A DNA stretch of 64,000 nt, from assembly GCF_038502225.1 (NCBI RefSeq), contig NC_091292.1, forward strand, positions 45,604,699-45,668,698, read 5' to 3'. Both the position numbers and the translations under genes were made by a program. Source of the DNA: Cherax quadricarinatus (lineage: Eukaryota > Arthropoda > Malacostraca > Decapoda > Parastacidae). Of the stretch, positions 11,573 through 22,149 are shown one piece after another. Every line of letters begins with the position of its first letter. The first letter of the stretch is position 1. Under the pieces are notes generated by a model. It did not search any database and was not told where the DNA came from. It saw only the letters and a list, made by a program, of their open reading frames with translations.

Positions 11573-11668
11573 TAGGCAGGAACAGTAGAGATGTGAAGAC
11601 GATGTAATCAGTCCATCAAGGGTGATGGACTGATTACATCGTCTTCACATCTCTACTGTTCCTGCCTA

Positions 11669-11724
11669 CTTTCTGTATTCAATTGAAGAAGCCTACTGTG
11701 TAGGCGAAACGTTTCGGAATAAAG
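11669..11724 (+). ncRNA. Hammerhead ribozyme-like motif 5 (degenerate)
   Basis: Mirror partner of motif 4. The core reads TTGAAGA; stem II, GAAACGTT and AATAAAG are intact. Its sibling at 38459 keeps the canonical C. Confidence 0.58.
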
Positions 11725-11769
11725 TTGCCTAACTGTTGCCTATGTGTCTTACCTACTTCCCTTACATCT

Positions 11770-12129
11770 ATATCATGGGCCTTTAGCTTGCTTACACGAG
11801 GGATATCCTGAAACAAATCCTCAAAATTCCAGAGAAGCTGAACCATCTCAGCAACCCTTTCCTTACTAAGACCTAACATACATTGTGAAGGATCTTTTAA
11901 CAATGCCCTGTTACTAAGGTGTACATCTGTGGCCCCCTGTGGATCAGTGTCCGCCCCTGGGTCACCTACTATATTTACACATGCCACACCTCTTTGGTGG
12001 TACCTTTTCAACCTGTTTATAAGTACCACCCGTTCAGAATTCCGTCGCCCAGGTGTGTGAATTCTGTAATTTTGATCTGTGGCCTTTTCCACCACCTTGT
12101 ACGGCCCACAGAACTTTGCTTTTGTTACA
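11770..12129 (-). pseudogene. Gypsy integrase C-terminal tail and integrase-RT linker
   Basis: Minus-strand reading starts AKFCGPYKVVEKATDQNYRI, which is the usual C-terminal segment of Gypsy integrases (a GPY/F-like motif). It continues through NRLKRYHQRG into a linker with FEDLFQDIP and HDIDVRE that in this element class directly precedes RT. The integrase part is separated from its upstream half by the solo LTR, and the linker from RT by P2. Both joins are in frame if the insertions are subtracted, which supports an integrase-then-RT polyprotein. Confidence 0.8.
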
Positions 12130-13352
12130 AAAAACGCGATTCTAAAAGCTTAGAGATCTCCAGTGAATACTAGAAAGGACTGCCCTTCTAGCATCCAGCC
12201 TGTTACTGGGTTTTCGTAACAAGTAGTCCTTGTCCAATTATCCATTAGAATTCAGTATGAATTAATAGTGCTTCAGGATTACAACTGGTAGGCTACTAAC
12301 TAGAGAAATTAAAATTTAATAAATTTATTAAGTCTAGAGGTATATTATCAAATTAAATTAATCACAGTAATCAAAATAATATCACTTCTCTCAAGTACAA
12401 TATTATTGTGCTGAAAGCACATATCACATTTATAATTCTTAAGTACCATCTGGTACATTAACATTTAATAAGATATTACAAATATGTACAAGTAAGTATG
12501 TATGTGTGTAAGTGCTCTAAGTAGTTCGCTATGTCTCACTACTTGACTAGACTTAAACAAGTGACTGACAAAGTCCTCACATAAACTAACTTCTTGACCA
12601 ACTGGCAATCAGAACAGTCTGCTTGAACAACAAAAAGAATGCTAAGCCCAATAGCAATATAACAAGCAACTGAGACACAGAATCAGGAACAATGAGATAA
12701 TATAACGACACTAAGTAGGGACCATCAGCAGATCCTCCACAAAAGTCACAAAACTCCCATACTACTGAATCTAAGTTCAGCATAAGAAAATACCCAACTG
12801 TGATAATACACAGATACCAGTACAAATTAGGTTAGAAGCCACAACTCAGGACCTGAGATGTTTCGAGTGTCTATGTGACACACAACCTCAGTACAACGTC
12901 GAAAATCACTAAGTCTATACAATGTTCTGTGAACAGAGTTCTATAGAACTAACAAGAATAATGAGACAGACAATCTGTCCGACCACCAAGAGAGTCTAGA
13001 CCAGACTGAATACTACAGGCGAGGTGAGGACCCCCCCCCCTCGATCACGTGATAGCTCCGTGGGCAGCAGTCGCCCAACAAGAAGCCGGCAGTCTAATGA
13101 GCCACAAGCGATAATTACAGTAGTTAGACAATCAAGACTTGAACTGAGCACACATGTTACATCCTACCTCACAAAATTTAGCTAAGTCAAATAATAATAA
13201 TAATAATATAAAGCAATATATTTACGATTTAGCTATTATCGCAAATATAAGCAATATAAAATTATATGAAAAGGTGATAATTATATATATACATTATATT
13301 CATAATCATAATATACATTACATATATTGCAACCCATTCAGGGGTTGCAACA
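12130..13352. mobile_element. Solo LTR (unassigned, possibly BEL/Pao) in integrase
   Basis: 1223-bp non-coding block starting TGTTAC and ending GCAACA, flanked by GCTTT duplications (12125-12129 and 13353-13357). Removing it rejoins the integrase frame exactly. It is AT-rich with a C-run near 13030 and an (AAT)n stretch near 13190. A hairpin (GCAACCC..GGGTTGC) sits at 13328-13348. No internal genes, so it reads as one LTR left by recombination. Orientation and family are uncertain. Confidence 0.68.
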
Positions 13353-13633
13353 GCTTTTAAGGCATTACCAGGCACCGGATCCAATGCTAGTACCTCCTCT
13401 CCCACTTCAAAGGTACGAGGCACGGCCTTGCGGTCAAATTGTTTCTTCATCTTGGTTTGGCTGATGTGCAGGTTCTAAGCCGCCAGACACTTCATGTGAG
13501 CCAAACGGTCTCTGAAAGCGAGAAAATCCTCCTAGGGGGCAGCCTCACAATCCTCACCAAGCCAGTAATCCTTCAAAATCGTCAGTGGTCTTCTTACTTG
13601 GTGGCCATAGATCAGTTCGAAGGGACTATAGCG
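13353..13633 (-). pseudogene. Gypsy integrase, segment after the DDE core
   Basis: Minus-strand reading from 13633: YSPFELIYGHQVRRPL, then a segment with two in-frame TAG codons, then MKKQFDRKAVPRTFEVGEEV and LALDPVPG. These are typical post-catalytic integrase motifs. The segment is bounded by LINE A2 on one side and the solo LTR on the other. Confidence 0.75.
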
Positions 13634-15074
13634 TAATTACCGCCCAATAAGCCTGACCTCAATTGTAGGCAAATTACTAGAGTCAATTATAGGTGAGATT
13701 ATAAGAAGCCATCTCGATAAGCATAGCTTGATTAATGATACTCAGCATGGATTCACAAGAGGCCGGTCTTGTCTAACTAATTTATTAACTTTCTTCAGTA
13801 AAGCTTTTGAGGCTGTTGACCACGATAAAGAATTTGATATTATTTACTTAGATTTTAGTAAGGCTTTTGATAGAGTTCCGCACCATAGACTGTTAAAGAA
13901 AGTGGCAGCTCATGGCATTGGGGGAAAAGTGCTCTCGTGGATCGAGTCATGGCTCACTGACAGGAAGCAGAGAGTGTCTATAAATGGGGTTAAATCCGAG
14001 TGGGGATCTGTAACAAGTGGCGTTCCACAGGGATCAGTCTTGGGCCCGTTGTTGTTTATAATATATATCAATGATCTTGATGAGGGAATTACTAGTGATA
14101 TGAACAAATTAGCCGATGACACAAAGATAGGTAGGATAATTGATTCAAACGTAGATGTTATGGAACTTCAGGAGGATTTAAACAAACTCTATTCTTGGTC
14201 AGAAAAGTGGCAGATGCAGTTCAATGTAGATAAATGCAAGGTTCTGAAGCTTGGGAGTGCCCATAACCCTAGTACTTATAAGTTAAATGATGTAGAACTT
14301 AGCCATACAGATTGCAAAAAGGACTTGGGGGTTAAGGTGAGCAGCAACCTTAAACCAAGACAGCAATGCCTAAGCGTACGTAATAAGGCAAATAGATTAC
14401 TGGGATCTATATCAAGAAGTGTAAGCAACAGAAGTCCAGAGGTCATACTGCAGCTTTATACATCATTAGTAAGGCCTCACCTAGATTATGCAGCTCAGTT
14501 CTGGTCTCCATATTACAGAATGGACATAAATTCGTTAGAAAACATTCAGCATAGGATGACTAAATTAATACATAGCATTAGAAATCTTCCTTATGAAGAA
14601 AGATTGAAGACTCTTAAGTTACATTCACTTGTTAGACGAAGAATGAGGGGAGACCTGATCGAAGTGTATAAGTGGAAGATAGGTATTAATAAACGGGATA
14701 TTAATAAGGTCTTGAGGATGTCTCTCCAAGAGAGAACCCGCAGTAATGGATTTAAATTAGATAAGTTTAGATTTAGAAAGGACATAGGAAAGTATTGGTT
14801 TGGAAATAGGGTAGTTGATGAGTGGAACAGTCTACCTAGTTGGGTTATTGAGGCTGGGACTTTGGGTAGTTTCAAATTTAGGTTGGATAAGTACATGAGT
14901 GGGAGGGGTTGGATTTGAGTGGGACTTTCACATCAGAGCTTATTTCTTGGGTGGCATTGAAAATTGGGTTGGGCAAATGTTTTGTTAGTGGGATGAATTG
15001 TAAAGGACCTGCCTAGTATGGGCCAACAGGCCTCCTGCAGTGTTCCTCCTTTCTTATGTTCTTATGTTCTTATG
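13634..15074 (+). mobile_element. CR1-group LINE, family A, 5'-truncated copy A2
   Basis: Begins within the RT domain (NYRPISLTS) and ends with the family-A 3' signature (GGGCCAACAGGCCTCCTGCAG, then octamer repeats of TTCTTATG type at 15050-15074). It sits in the Gypsy integrase gene in opposite orientation. A 4-bp TAAT at each end could be a target duplication or chance. Confidence 0.88.
13635..14918 (+). pseudogene. A2 ORF2 fragment: RT and C-terminal domain
   Basis: Uninterrupted 427-codon frame from the truncated 5' end to TGA at 14916-14918. RT blocks: QHGFTRGRSCLTNLLTFF, DIIYLDFSKAFDRVP, GVPQGSVLGPLLFIIYIND, and LADDTKIG (catalytic DD; the usual F is L). The family-A C-terminal region follows (LVRPHLDYAAQFWSPYYRMD, RKDIGKYWFGNRVVDEWNSLP). 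It lacks ORF1, the endonuclease and the RT fingers, so it is a dead-on-arrival copy, but it is open throughout and hence fairly recent. Confidence 0.85.
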
Positions 15075-15078
15075 TAAT

Positions 15079-15989
15079 GAGTCCTGAGTGCTGTCCCGCA
15101 CGACAAATAAAAGGAGGGGGATACCCTCATCCCAGTCCTTCTGGTACTGGGCACAATAAGCCCGCAGCATAGCTTTGAGAAACTGGTGAAACCGCTCCAC
15201 AACCCCTTGACTCTCTGGGTGATAGGCGGTGGAGGTCGTCATTATAATATTAAACTCCCCCAAAACCGTGCGAAAATGTTTAGATGTAAAATTTGACCCC
15301 TGATCTGTTTGAATTTCCTTAGGGATCCCGACCTGCATAAAAAATTTCACCAATGCTCTCAAGACCATGTGCGTTGTAATTTTGCGTAGTGGAATGGCCT
15401 CCGGAAACCTGGTAGAGGAACAAATAATAGTAAGTAAGTACTGGTTTCCCATCTTGGTCCTGGGTAGTGGCCCCACACAATCCACCACCAGCCTGCTAAA
15501 AGGTTCTCCAGCTACTGTAATAGGGTTAAGAGGGGCAGGTTTAACTCCCTGATTAGGTTTTCCTACCCTTTGGCAAACTGGGCATGATTCTACATACTTA
15601 CCCACTGATTCCCATACCTGGGGCCAGTAAAAATGTTTAGAAATCTTGCCCATAGTCTTTTTAACACCTAAATGTCCTCCCATGGGAACATCGTGGGCCA
15701 AACACAAAACCTGATACCTAAATGGTTCCGGCACCACCACTTGGTAGAGTGCCTGCCTTGCTTCATCATTAGATGTCGCATCCGATAGGGTCTTTCGCAT
15801 CAAAATACCGTTTTCAAAAAAGAAACATTTAGTTAGTTGAGAGGCCTCTTCCTCGGTAACAGCAAATGACCGAATAGCTTTTAGGGTGTCGTCACACCCC
15901 TGGGTCTCGATCAGCTGCTCTCGAGTAGGAGTAGCCCCCCTATACCAGCTCCAAGACCCCCACTCAAACAGGGTCCTCCCTGGGATCAT
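15079..15989 (-). pseudogene. Gypsy integrase: zinc-binding and DDE core
   Basis: Inserts element cDNA into the host genome. An HHCC finger is visible (HDVPMGGHLG, then CPVCQR). The DDE catalytic residues lie in VVDCVGPLP, QTDQGSNFTS and ESQGVVERFHQ. The open stretch begins at 15989, overlapping the protease frame by a few bases, and runs until LINE A2 cuts it. Its place upstream of RT is the notable feature of this element. The downstream continuation is at 13353-13633 and 11770-12129. Confidence 0.88.
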
Positions 15990-16651
15990 TCATCACAACC
16001 CCTAGCCAACTGCAGGCTAGGCTCGAGGAATAGATTTCCCAAACCCAAATCATCCCCAGGATCTAAAGAGTCACAGAGAGAGACTGCCCTCTCATCTTTT
16101 GACATTTTCCTGGTTACTGCACACACCGGAAATAACTCGGGCAAGGTAGCCCTAGCTTTTTCCTCCCAACTCTGTGAGGCTGGGTCCCTCCAAACCAGAG
16201 GTTCCTCATTTTCAAGACAACCCATGACATTATTGCCTAAGAGTAAGTCAACACCTGCACAAGGTATATTCTCTGTGATACCTACAGCTAAGTAACCACA
16301 CTGATATGCAGACTCCACCCATAACCTGTGCACTGGAGTCTTGACAGTGAATCCGGTAATTCCTTTGAGCAAAACGTCCAACCCAGTGTATGTGTCATCC
16401 GACACTGGCAGTATGCCCCTACGAAGCAAGGTGTACATGCTACCAGTGTCCCTCAAAGACATAACGCCTGTTACCCTACCTTCATTTTGGTGTAAGGCCA
16501 CGGTGGACTTGCTTGTAAAGACCTTCATCCGAGGGTCCAAAACTGCTGAGTTACCTGATATACCCGGAGGTGGTGCTTCAATATTAGCTACCGTGTGGGT
16601 ACCTGGTGTATCTATCTGAGAAACTCCCGCAAACGCCTGATCTCTATGCAT
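15986..16651 (-). pseudogene. Gypsy retropepsin-like protease and flanking region
   Basis: The motif LRDTGSMYTLL contains the DTG/S catalytic signature of retroviral-type aspartic proteases, followed by LLLGNNVMG, which fits the usual hydrophobic-hydrophobic-G motif near the domain end. It cleaves the Gag-Pol polyprotein. The frame is open here and overlaps the integrase frame at its end. Just upstream, in another frame, is a CCHC-like knuckle (YCHKQGHLQPYC), so gag and protease are now out of frame. Confidence 0.75.
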
Positions 16652-17743
16652 CTTCTTGCAATACGGCTGCAGATGGCCCTGTTTATGACAATAAGTACAG
16701 TAATAGGATTTAAAGGCCCCCTGCCCATTTGACCTAGGTTGGATCCCTTGACTCTGGGGAACTGGGCTCGTCCCATCTGTTCCTTGTAGTCCTGGACCTG
16801 TGACAGCTGACTTAAAACCTCCTCGGGTAGGTACTGTAAAATTAGGCTTAGTAAAACTTTGGTGGTTATTAGGCTGATAAATGGGTGGCTTAAACTTCTG
16901 AAATTTCTTATTCCTATTGGTGGGTGGAGAAAACTTACCATTATTAGTATGTGGGGGGTGGTAATATTACCAAATTTTTGGTTAGCTAAAAATCTGTCAC
17001 CCAGCTCCAAAGCATTATTAAAATCATAAAGATCCTTCTCCTCAAGATATGCCTTAAGGTCAGAAGGAACATTTCTCAAAAGATCCTCTAACAAAATTAA
17101 GGTAATTACACCTTCATAATTGCCTGACACCCCCTTTGAGCGACACCACCTATTTAGAAGTGACATCTTCTCCTTACCATATTCCACCAAAGACTGCCCT
17201 GCTTGAAACTTTAGTCCTCTAAACTTCTGCCGGCACCTTTCCAGGAACATTTGATAAGCCAGTAAAACTACCTCTTTTAGTTATGATAATCAGAAAAGGC
17301 CGATCCCTCTAAAGAACTAACAGCCTGTAACCCTTTACCAACTAATTGGGTTCTTGCTAATGTCGCCCATTCCTTTTCCGGCCAAACTTGGGATTTGGCC
17401 GTACTTTCAAATAACAGAAAAAACTGGTCTGGGTCTTTCTCTAGGAATTTGGGCACAAATTTTATGGCTTTATCCAAATGAAAAACATCTACCCTCGTTT
17501 CTGTGGCTGGGTGAGAAGCAAGCTGCCTCTCTTTAGCTCTTTCTTGAGCCCTAAGCTCCTCTAAGGCTCTCTATTCCTGGATCTTTGTACGTTCAATCCT
17601 TAACCGTTCCTTTTCTTCTGCAACTAGGGCTAATTTCATTTGTAAAATTTCTACTTCCTTATCCAGGTCCCTATCATGGGAATTTGATTCAATATCACCT
17701 TACAAATACATGTCATCCCCAGAATTTTCACTAGTGTCAGCCA
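16612..17743 (-). pseudogene. Gypsy Gag, decayed
   Basis: The likely start is the ATG at 17743 (MADTSENSGDDMY). There are in-frame stops soon after, and near 17570, and a frameshift near 17275. The capsid-like region reads VPKFLEKDPDQFFLLFES, WPEKEWATLARTQLVGKGLQ, then in the next frame LLAYQMFLERCRQKFRGLKF and VEYGKEKMSLLNRWC, a SCAN-like Gag pattern common in this Gypsy group. A CCHC knuckle lies near its end in a shifted frame. It forms the particle that packages element RNA when intact. Confidence 0.75.
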
Positions 17744-17904
17744 TTTTGAGAAATAATAGCACCAAATCTTGCTATTATCCACAGAACTTACTGATATAAA
17801 ATAATAAAGCACATAGCAAAGTACATACACTGCAGTAGTATATTCACAAGGAGTGATTGTCATGTGATTCCCTAAAATTAAACAGGATTGTACACAACAA
17901 GAAA

Positions 17905-18290
17905 ATCCTGGCAGAAAAAATGGAGCTACTGCACCTGCAAAGGAAAATTATTCCCAGAAAATTAGGTAAGCATAACCTCCCCAAAAATCGGCAAGATTGT
18001 ACCTGCAAGGGAAATTATGCACAAAATATCAGGTATTAATAACACCCTAAAAATCAACAAGATGGCACAGAAAGGTAGATTATTCACAGAGTATTAATTA
18101 ATAAGAACACCCTAAAAGCCAACAATATTGCACACAAAGGTAAATTATGCACAGGGTATTATTTAATAATAACACCCTAAAATTCAACAAAGTTGCACAC
18201 AAAGGTAAATTATGCAAAGGGTATAAGTTAAAAATAACACCCTAAAAACCAGCAATATTGCAAACAAAGGTAAATTATTATTTTAGTGTG
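17905..18290 (-). repeat. ~65-bp tandem repeats in the Gypsy 5' leader
   Basis: AACACCCTAAAA recurs at 18041, 18106, 18171 and 18236, exactly 65 bp apart, and a diverged unit begins near 17974. About five copies between the gag start and the 5' LTR. Confidence 0.8.
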
Positions 18291-18387
18291 AGTGTTATAG
18301 TGAATGCTTCCTCTGACCAACCCAGTAACGAATGATTATTGGATTTCCAGGTTGCAAACTTGAATTACCACCTAAAATTTGATAATT

Positions 18388-18405
18388 CTTCCGGACAGGC
18401 CCCCA
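18388..18405 (-). other. Putative primer binding site
   Basis: Directly after the 5' LTR on the minus strand the sequence is TGGGGGCCTGTCCGGAAG. It starts with TGG, as expected of complementarity to a tRNA CCA end. I cannot name the tRNA. Confidence 0.5.
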
Positions 18406-19158
18406 TGTTACACAGAAAGGTGGGACAGCTGGGGGCTAGAGCCTTGTCTAAGGGCAAAGGTAAAAGTTACACACATCTCAAGCATAAACAGGCCACCCAG
18501 GGCTATCCCAGTTTAAATAGAAAGCGCTAAACCAGTAAGTGTTACTTCAATGGGTTGGTTAACAGAGGGTTAGGCAAAAATCCCAGTTAGGAAAATATAT
18601 CTATTTATTCAACATAACACTATATACACACTCTAGAAACACCTTAATCCTAAACGCCCAAATGAGGGTACACAAGAAACAGCTGGCTGGAGGTCAAGCC
18701 ACCATAACCACTAGGCCTAGTCAGCGCCAGTCCATCACTACTCCACTACAAACCCCATTTCTTATTTCCTCACTCATCCCACAGCACCCTGACCATGTCA
18801 GAGCCTAGGTGAACATACAGGTAAGCCATAGGAGAGCCTATGGCTTGAGTTGGTTAAACAAAAGGAGTACACAACTATAAACTTAGCTTAAACACACAGC
18901 ACCTCCGATGCCAGCCTCCACACCATGCTGACCCCACGTGACTGCCCCCAGCCACGCTTACCCCGCATACCCAAAACACACTTGGAAAATAACTACCTAG
19001 AAGGATTTCTTTATAATTACAGTTAGAGTACTTTACAGTGCCCCCAAATGCACATTATGAATTATAAAATTATTATTTACAATTATAACATTCATACTAT
19101 TATGGCACACTTCTCCACTATATGTACATTACAATGTCATGCAGAACCCTGCATAACA
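18406..19158 (-). repeat. 5' LTR of the Gypsy-type element
   Basis: Partner of 8226-8978, same 753-bp length, with about nine single-base differences. Followed by the 5-bp duplication GGTAC. Confidence 0.93.
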
Positions 19159-19190
19159 GGTACCACTATGTAACACTATGTATACACAAT
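19159..19190. repeat. Remnant of the 40-bp satellite beyond the Gypsy element
   Basis: GGTACCACTATG and ACACTATGTATACACA match the last units before 8226, so the element landed close to the right edge of the array. Confidence 0.8.
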
Positions 19191-19905
19191 ATTATCAGGG
19201 AGACTTTCTTTCCTCTAAGAAAAGTTCTATTATTATTATTTTGCACACGGCACACTAGGCCTATGATTCCCCTCTGGCAGTAAAACTCTGCTAGGTAGTA
19301 CACACTAATCCTCCTTTATGACTCAGTATGTACTATTTTCTCCCCAAGATTGGTTCCAAGCGCTAGAGGGATGTATCGTATAAGATCGATGGCACAGATT
19401 AAAGTTCTAGCACGTAAGAGAGACCGTGAAAACACGAAAAAAACACGGAGCACAACGAGGCACGGCACCTATGTTGGGATTCCTCATGTTTGAATTTTAT
19501 GTATGTCTTATGTATATAAAGTTTTAAATAAAAAAATCTTACATCCTTACATCTTTTCTTTATAACTGACATAGCCGTGGAGGGGCAGCTCTGTACAGTT
19601 GAGGTGACCAGCTTACATTGTGTCGTTTTAGGGTCACCTCACAGACCAACCTTTTGCCAAAGTTGCGTGACCAGTCTTGCAAATGCTTACATAATGCTTT
19701 ACAATACCCTTGCTTTTGGGTCTAGCCCCGACTCTTTTCCATTCTCTGTAATTTTTTCCTCTCCCCATCTGTTCTTCAACTATCTCCACTAAGCCCTAAC
19801 CCCTAGTGAGTCCTTACCTGTGAGTCCTTTCTGTTCTGTCCCCTTACTCTGGCTACAATGTCAGGTCCACGAGCCTTGTGTATTTCAAATAAGACTTTCA
19901 TCGTA
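19191..19905. other. Unassigned non-coding DNA
   Basis: TTTTAAATAAAAAAA at ~19522-19537 resembles the poly(A) end of a plus-strand retroelement, but I do not recognise a body for it. Nothing else is supported. Confidence 0.35.
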
Positions 19906-21412
19906 AAGGAGTAGTTCCTACAAGCACCAGACAAGCTCTAAGGAGTGGTTCCTACAAGCAGCAGACAAGCTCTAAGGAGTGGGTCCTACAAGCAGCAGAC
20001 AAGCTCTAAGGAGTGGGTCCTACAAGCAGCAGACAAGCTCTAAGGAGTGGTTCCTACAAGCAGCAGACAAGCTCTAAGGAGTGGTTCCTACAAGCAGCAG
20101 ACAAGCTCTAAGGAGTGGCTCCTACAAGCAGCAGACAAGCTCTAAGGAGTGGGTTCTACAAGCAGTAGACAAGCTCTAAGGAGTGGTTCCTACATGCAGC
20201 AGACAAGCTCTAAGGAGTGGTTCCTACAAGCAGCAGACAAGCTCTAAGGAGTGGTTCCTACAAGCAGCAGACAAGCTCTAAGGAGTGGTTCCTACAAGCA
20301 GCAGACAAGCTCTAAGGAGTGGTTCCCATAAGCAGCAGACAAGCTCTAAGGAGTGGGTCCTACAAGCAGCAGACAAGCTCTAAGGAGTGGTTCCTACAAG
20401 CAGCAGACAAGCTCTAAGGAGTGGTTCCTACATGCAGCAGACAAGCTCTAAGGAGTGGTTCCTATAAGCAGCAGACAAGCCATAAGGAGTGGTTTCTACA
20501 AGCAGCAGACAAGCTCTAAGGAGTGGTTCCTAAAAGCTGCAGACAAGCTCTAAGGAGTGGTTCCTACAAGCAGCAGACAAGCTCTAAGGAGTGGTTCCTA
20601 CAAGCAGCAGACAAGCTCTAAGGAGTGGTTCCTACAAGCAGCAGACAAGCTCTAAGGAGTGGTTCCTACAAGCAGCAGACAAGCTCTAAGGAGTGGTTCC
20701 TACAAGCAGCAGACAAGCTCTAAGGAGTGGTTCCTACAAGCAGCAGACAAGCTCTAAAGAGTGGTTAATACAAGCAGCAGACAAGCTCTAAAGAGTGGCT
20801 CCTACAAGCAGCAGACAAGCTCTAAGGAGTGGTTCCTACATGCAGCAGACAAGCTCTAAGGAGTGGTTCCTACATGCAGCAGACAAGCTCTAAGGAGTGG
20901 TTCCTACATGCAGCAGACAAGCTCTAAGGATTGGTTCCTACATGCAGCAGACAAGCTCTAAGGAGTGGTTCCTACAAGCAGCAGACAAGCTCTAAGGAGT
21001 GGTTCCTACATGCAGCAGACAAGCTCTAAGGAGTGGTTCCTACATGCAGCAGACAAGCTCTAAGGAGTGGTTCCTACAAGCAGCAGACAAGCTCTAAGCC
21101 CTAAGGAGTGGTTCCTACATGCAGCAGACAAGCTCTAAGGAGTGGTTCCTTCATGCAGCAGACGAGCTCTAAGGAGTGGTTCCTACATGCAGCAGAGAAG
21201 CTCTAAAGAGTGGTTCCTACATGCAGCAGACAAGCTCTAAGGAGTGGTTCCTACATGCAGCAGACAAGCTCTAAGGAGTGGTTCCTACATGCAGCAGACA
21301 AGCTCTAAGGAGTGGTTCCTACATGCAGCAGACAAGCTCTAAGGAGTGGTTCCTACATGCAGCAGACAAGCTCTAAGGAGTGATTCCTACATGCAGCAGA
21401 CAAGCTCTAAGG
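19906..21412. repeat. 34-bp minisatellite, ~44 copies
   Basis: Unit AAGGAGTGGTTCCTACAAGC then AGCAGACAAGCTCT (34 bp). Two subtypes, ACAAGCAG and ACATGCAG, are not mixed evenly: the first dominates before ~20.8 kb and the second after it. One unit near 21100 has an 8-bp duplication (CTAAGCCCTAAGG). Confidence 0.95.
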
Positions 21413-22149
21413 ACGCCCTGATCGTACACAGGAGTGAACTATCGCATCTAGCTAACAACATTCTCGGGAATTACAATTCAATCAGGTAAAGTGTGCCAGG
21501 AACAGTGCCAAGTTAGGCCTAACATGGCTGAGGAATGTACTCAGATGGTAGGTAACCAGCTGACACCAGTGCGCCGGCAGTGACTCTAAGATAAGTATGT
21601 TTATTTAGCTACAGGTACACATAAATGCAGTTATACAAATTATCATACATAATAAAATATGTGTAACTTACCTAGGATAACCCTAAAAAGTCAGACAAAG
21701 TGTCTTATTTCCATTGGAGTCTTTGCAATACCTTATTATTTAAACCTTAAAAATTAAAACAGTTGAGTAACTCATGTAGATTTTTAACCATGTGGAGGGC
21801 AGAGTAAGTGCGCCTGCCTTCCCTTCACAGCTAGTTATCTTATTTCATACTTTTCAAATCGTTGAGGTAGAGCGAGAAATACTAGTTCAATGATGTTTAT
21901 ATAGTTCATTCTCCAGGTAACACATACTTATCTCCTCCCAGGCAGCGCCATCACACCCCCACACCTCCCTCTACTGTTGTTCCCTCAGTAACCCAGTGCA
22001 GTGTTCGTTTTTGCATTCTGCCATCTCTCTCCTCCCCCACACCTCCCTCTACTGTTGTTCCTTTAGCATCCCGTGGAAGCATTCTTCCCCCTCTCTCTCC
22101 TCCCTGCAACAATAAATTGTGCGCAAAGCTGTTTCTTGATTATAGACGC
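21413..22149. other. Unassigned non-coding DNA
   Basis: Mixed-composition sequence with CT-rich stretches (for example 21930-22100, where CCCACACCTCCCTCTACTG occurs twice about 80 bp apart). No coding frame or RNA gene is supported. Confidence 0.4.

Larger units (their letters stand above)
11451..11755. mobile_element. Hammerhead-bearing palindromic insertion P2
   Basis: 305-bp inverted pair inside the Gypsy pol region, flanked by an exact 14-bp duplication (CTTCCCTTACATCT at 11437-11450 and 11756-11769). Left arm minus, right arm plus, each with a hammerhead-like motif and the terminal block GCCTATGTGTCTTACCTA. It belongs to the same sequence family as the unit at 38.4-38.6 kb. Removing it with one duplication copy restores the pol reading frame. 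Confidence 0.78.
8226..19158 (-). mobile_element. Gypsy-type LTR retrotransposon with Gmr1-like gene order
   Basis: The two direct 753-bp LTRs differ at about nine positions by eye (~1.2%), begin TGTTA and end TAACA, and are flanked by the 5-bp duplication GGTAC (8221-8225 and 19159-19163). On the minus strand the order is gag, aspartic protease, integrase, then RT/RNase H. Integrase before RT is the copia order, but the RT and integrase motifs are Gypsy-type, as in Gmr1 elements. Three later insertions split it: LINE A2 (13634-15074), a solo LTR (12130-13352) and hammerhead element P2 (11451-11755). Frameshifts and stops in gag and integrase make it non-autonomous. Confidence 0.9.

Noticed and set aside
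8226..19158. Segmental duplication linking 8.2 and 18.4 kb
   Set aside because: Equal 753-bp length, TG..CA ends, gag-pol between them and the 5-bp GGTAC duplication show that they are LTRs.
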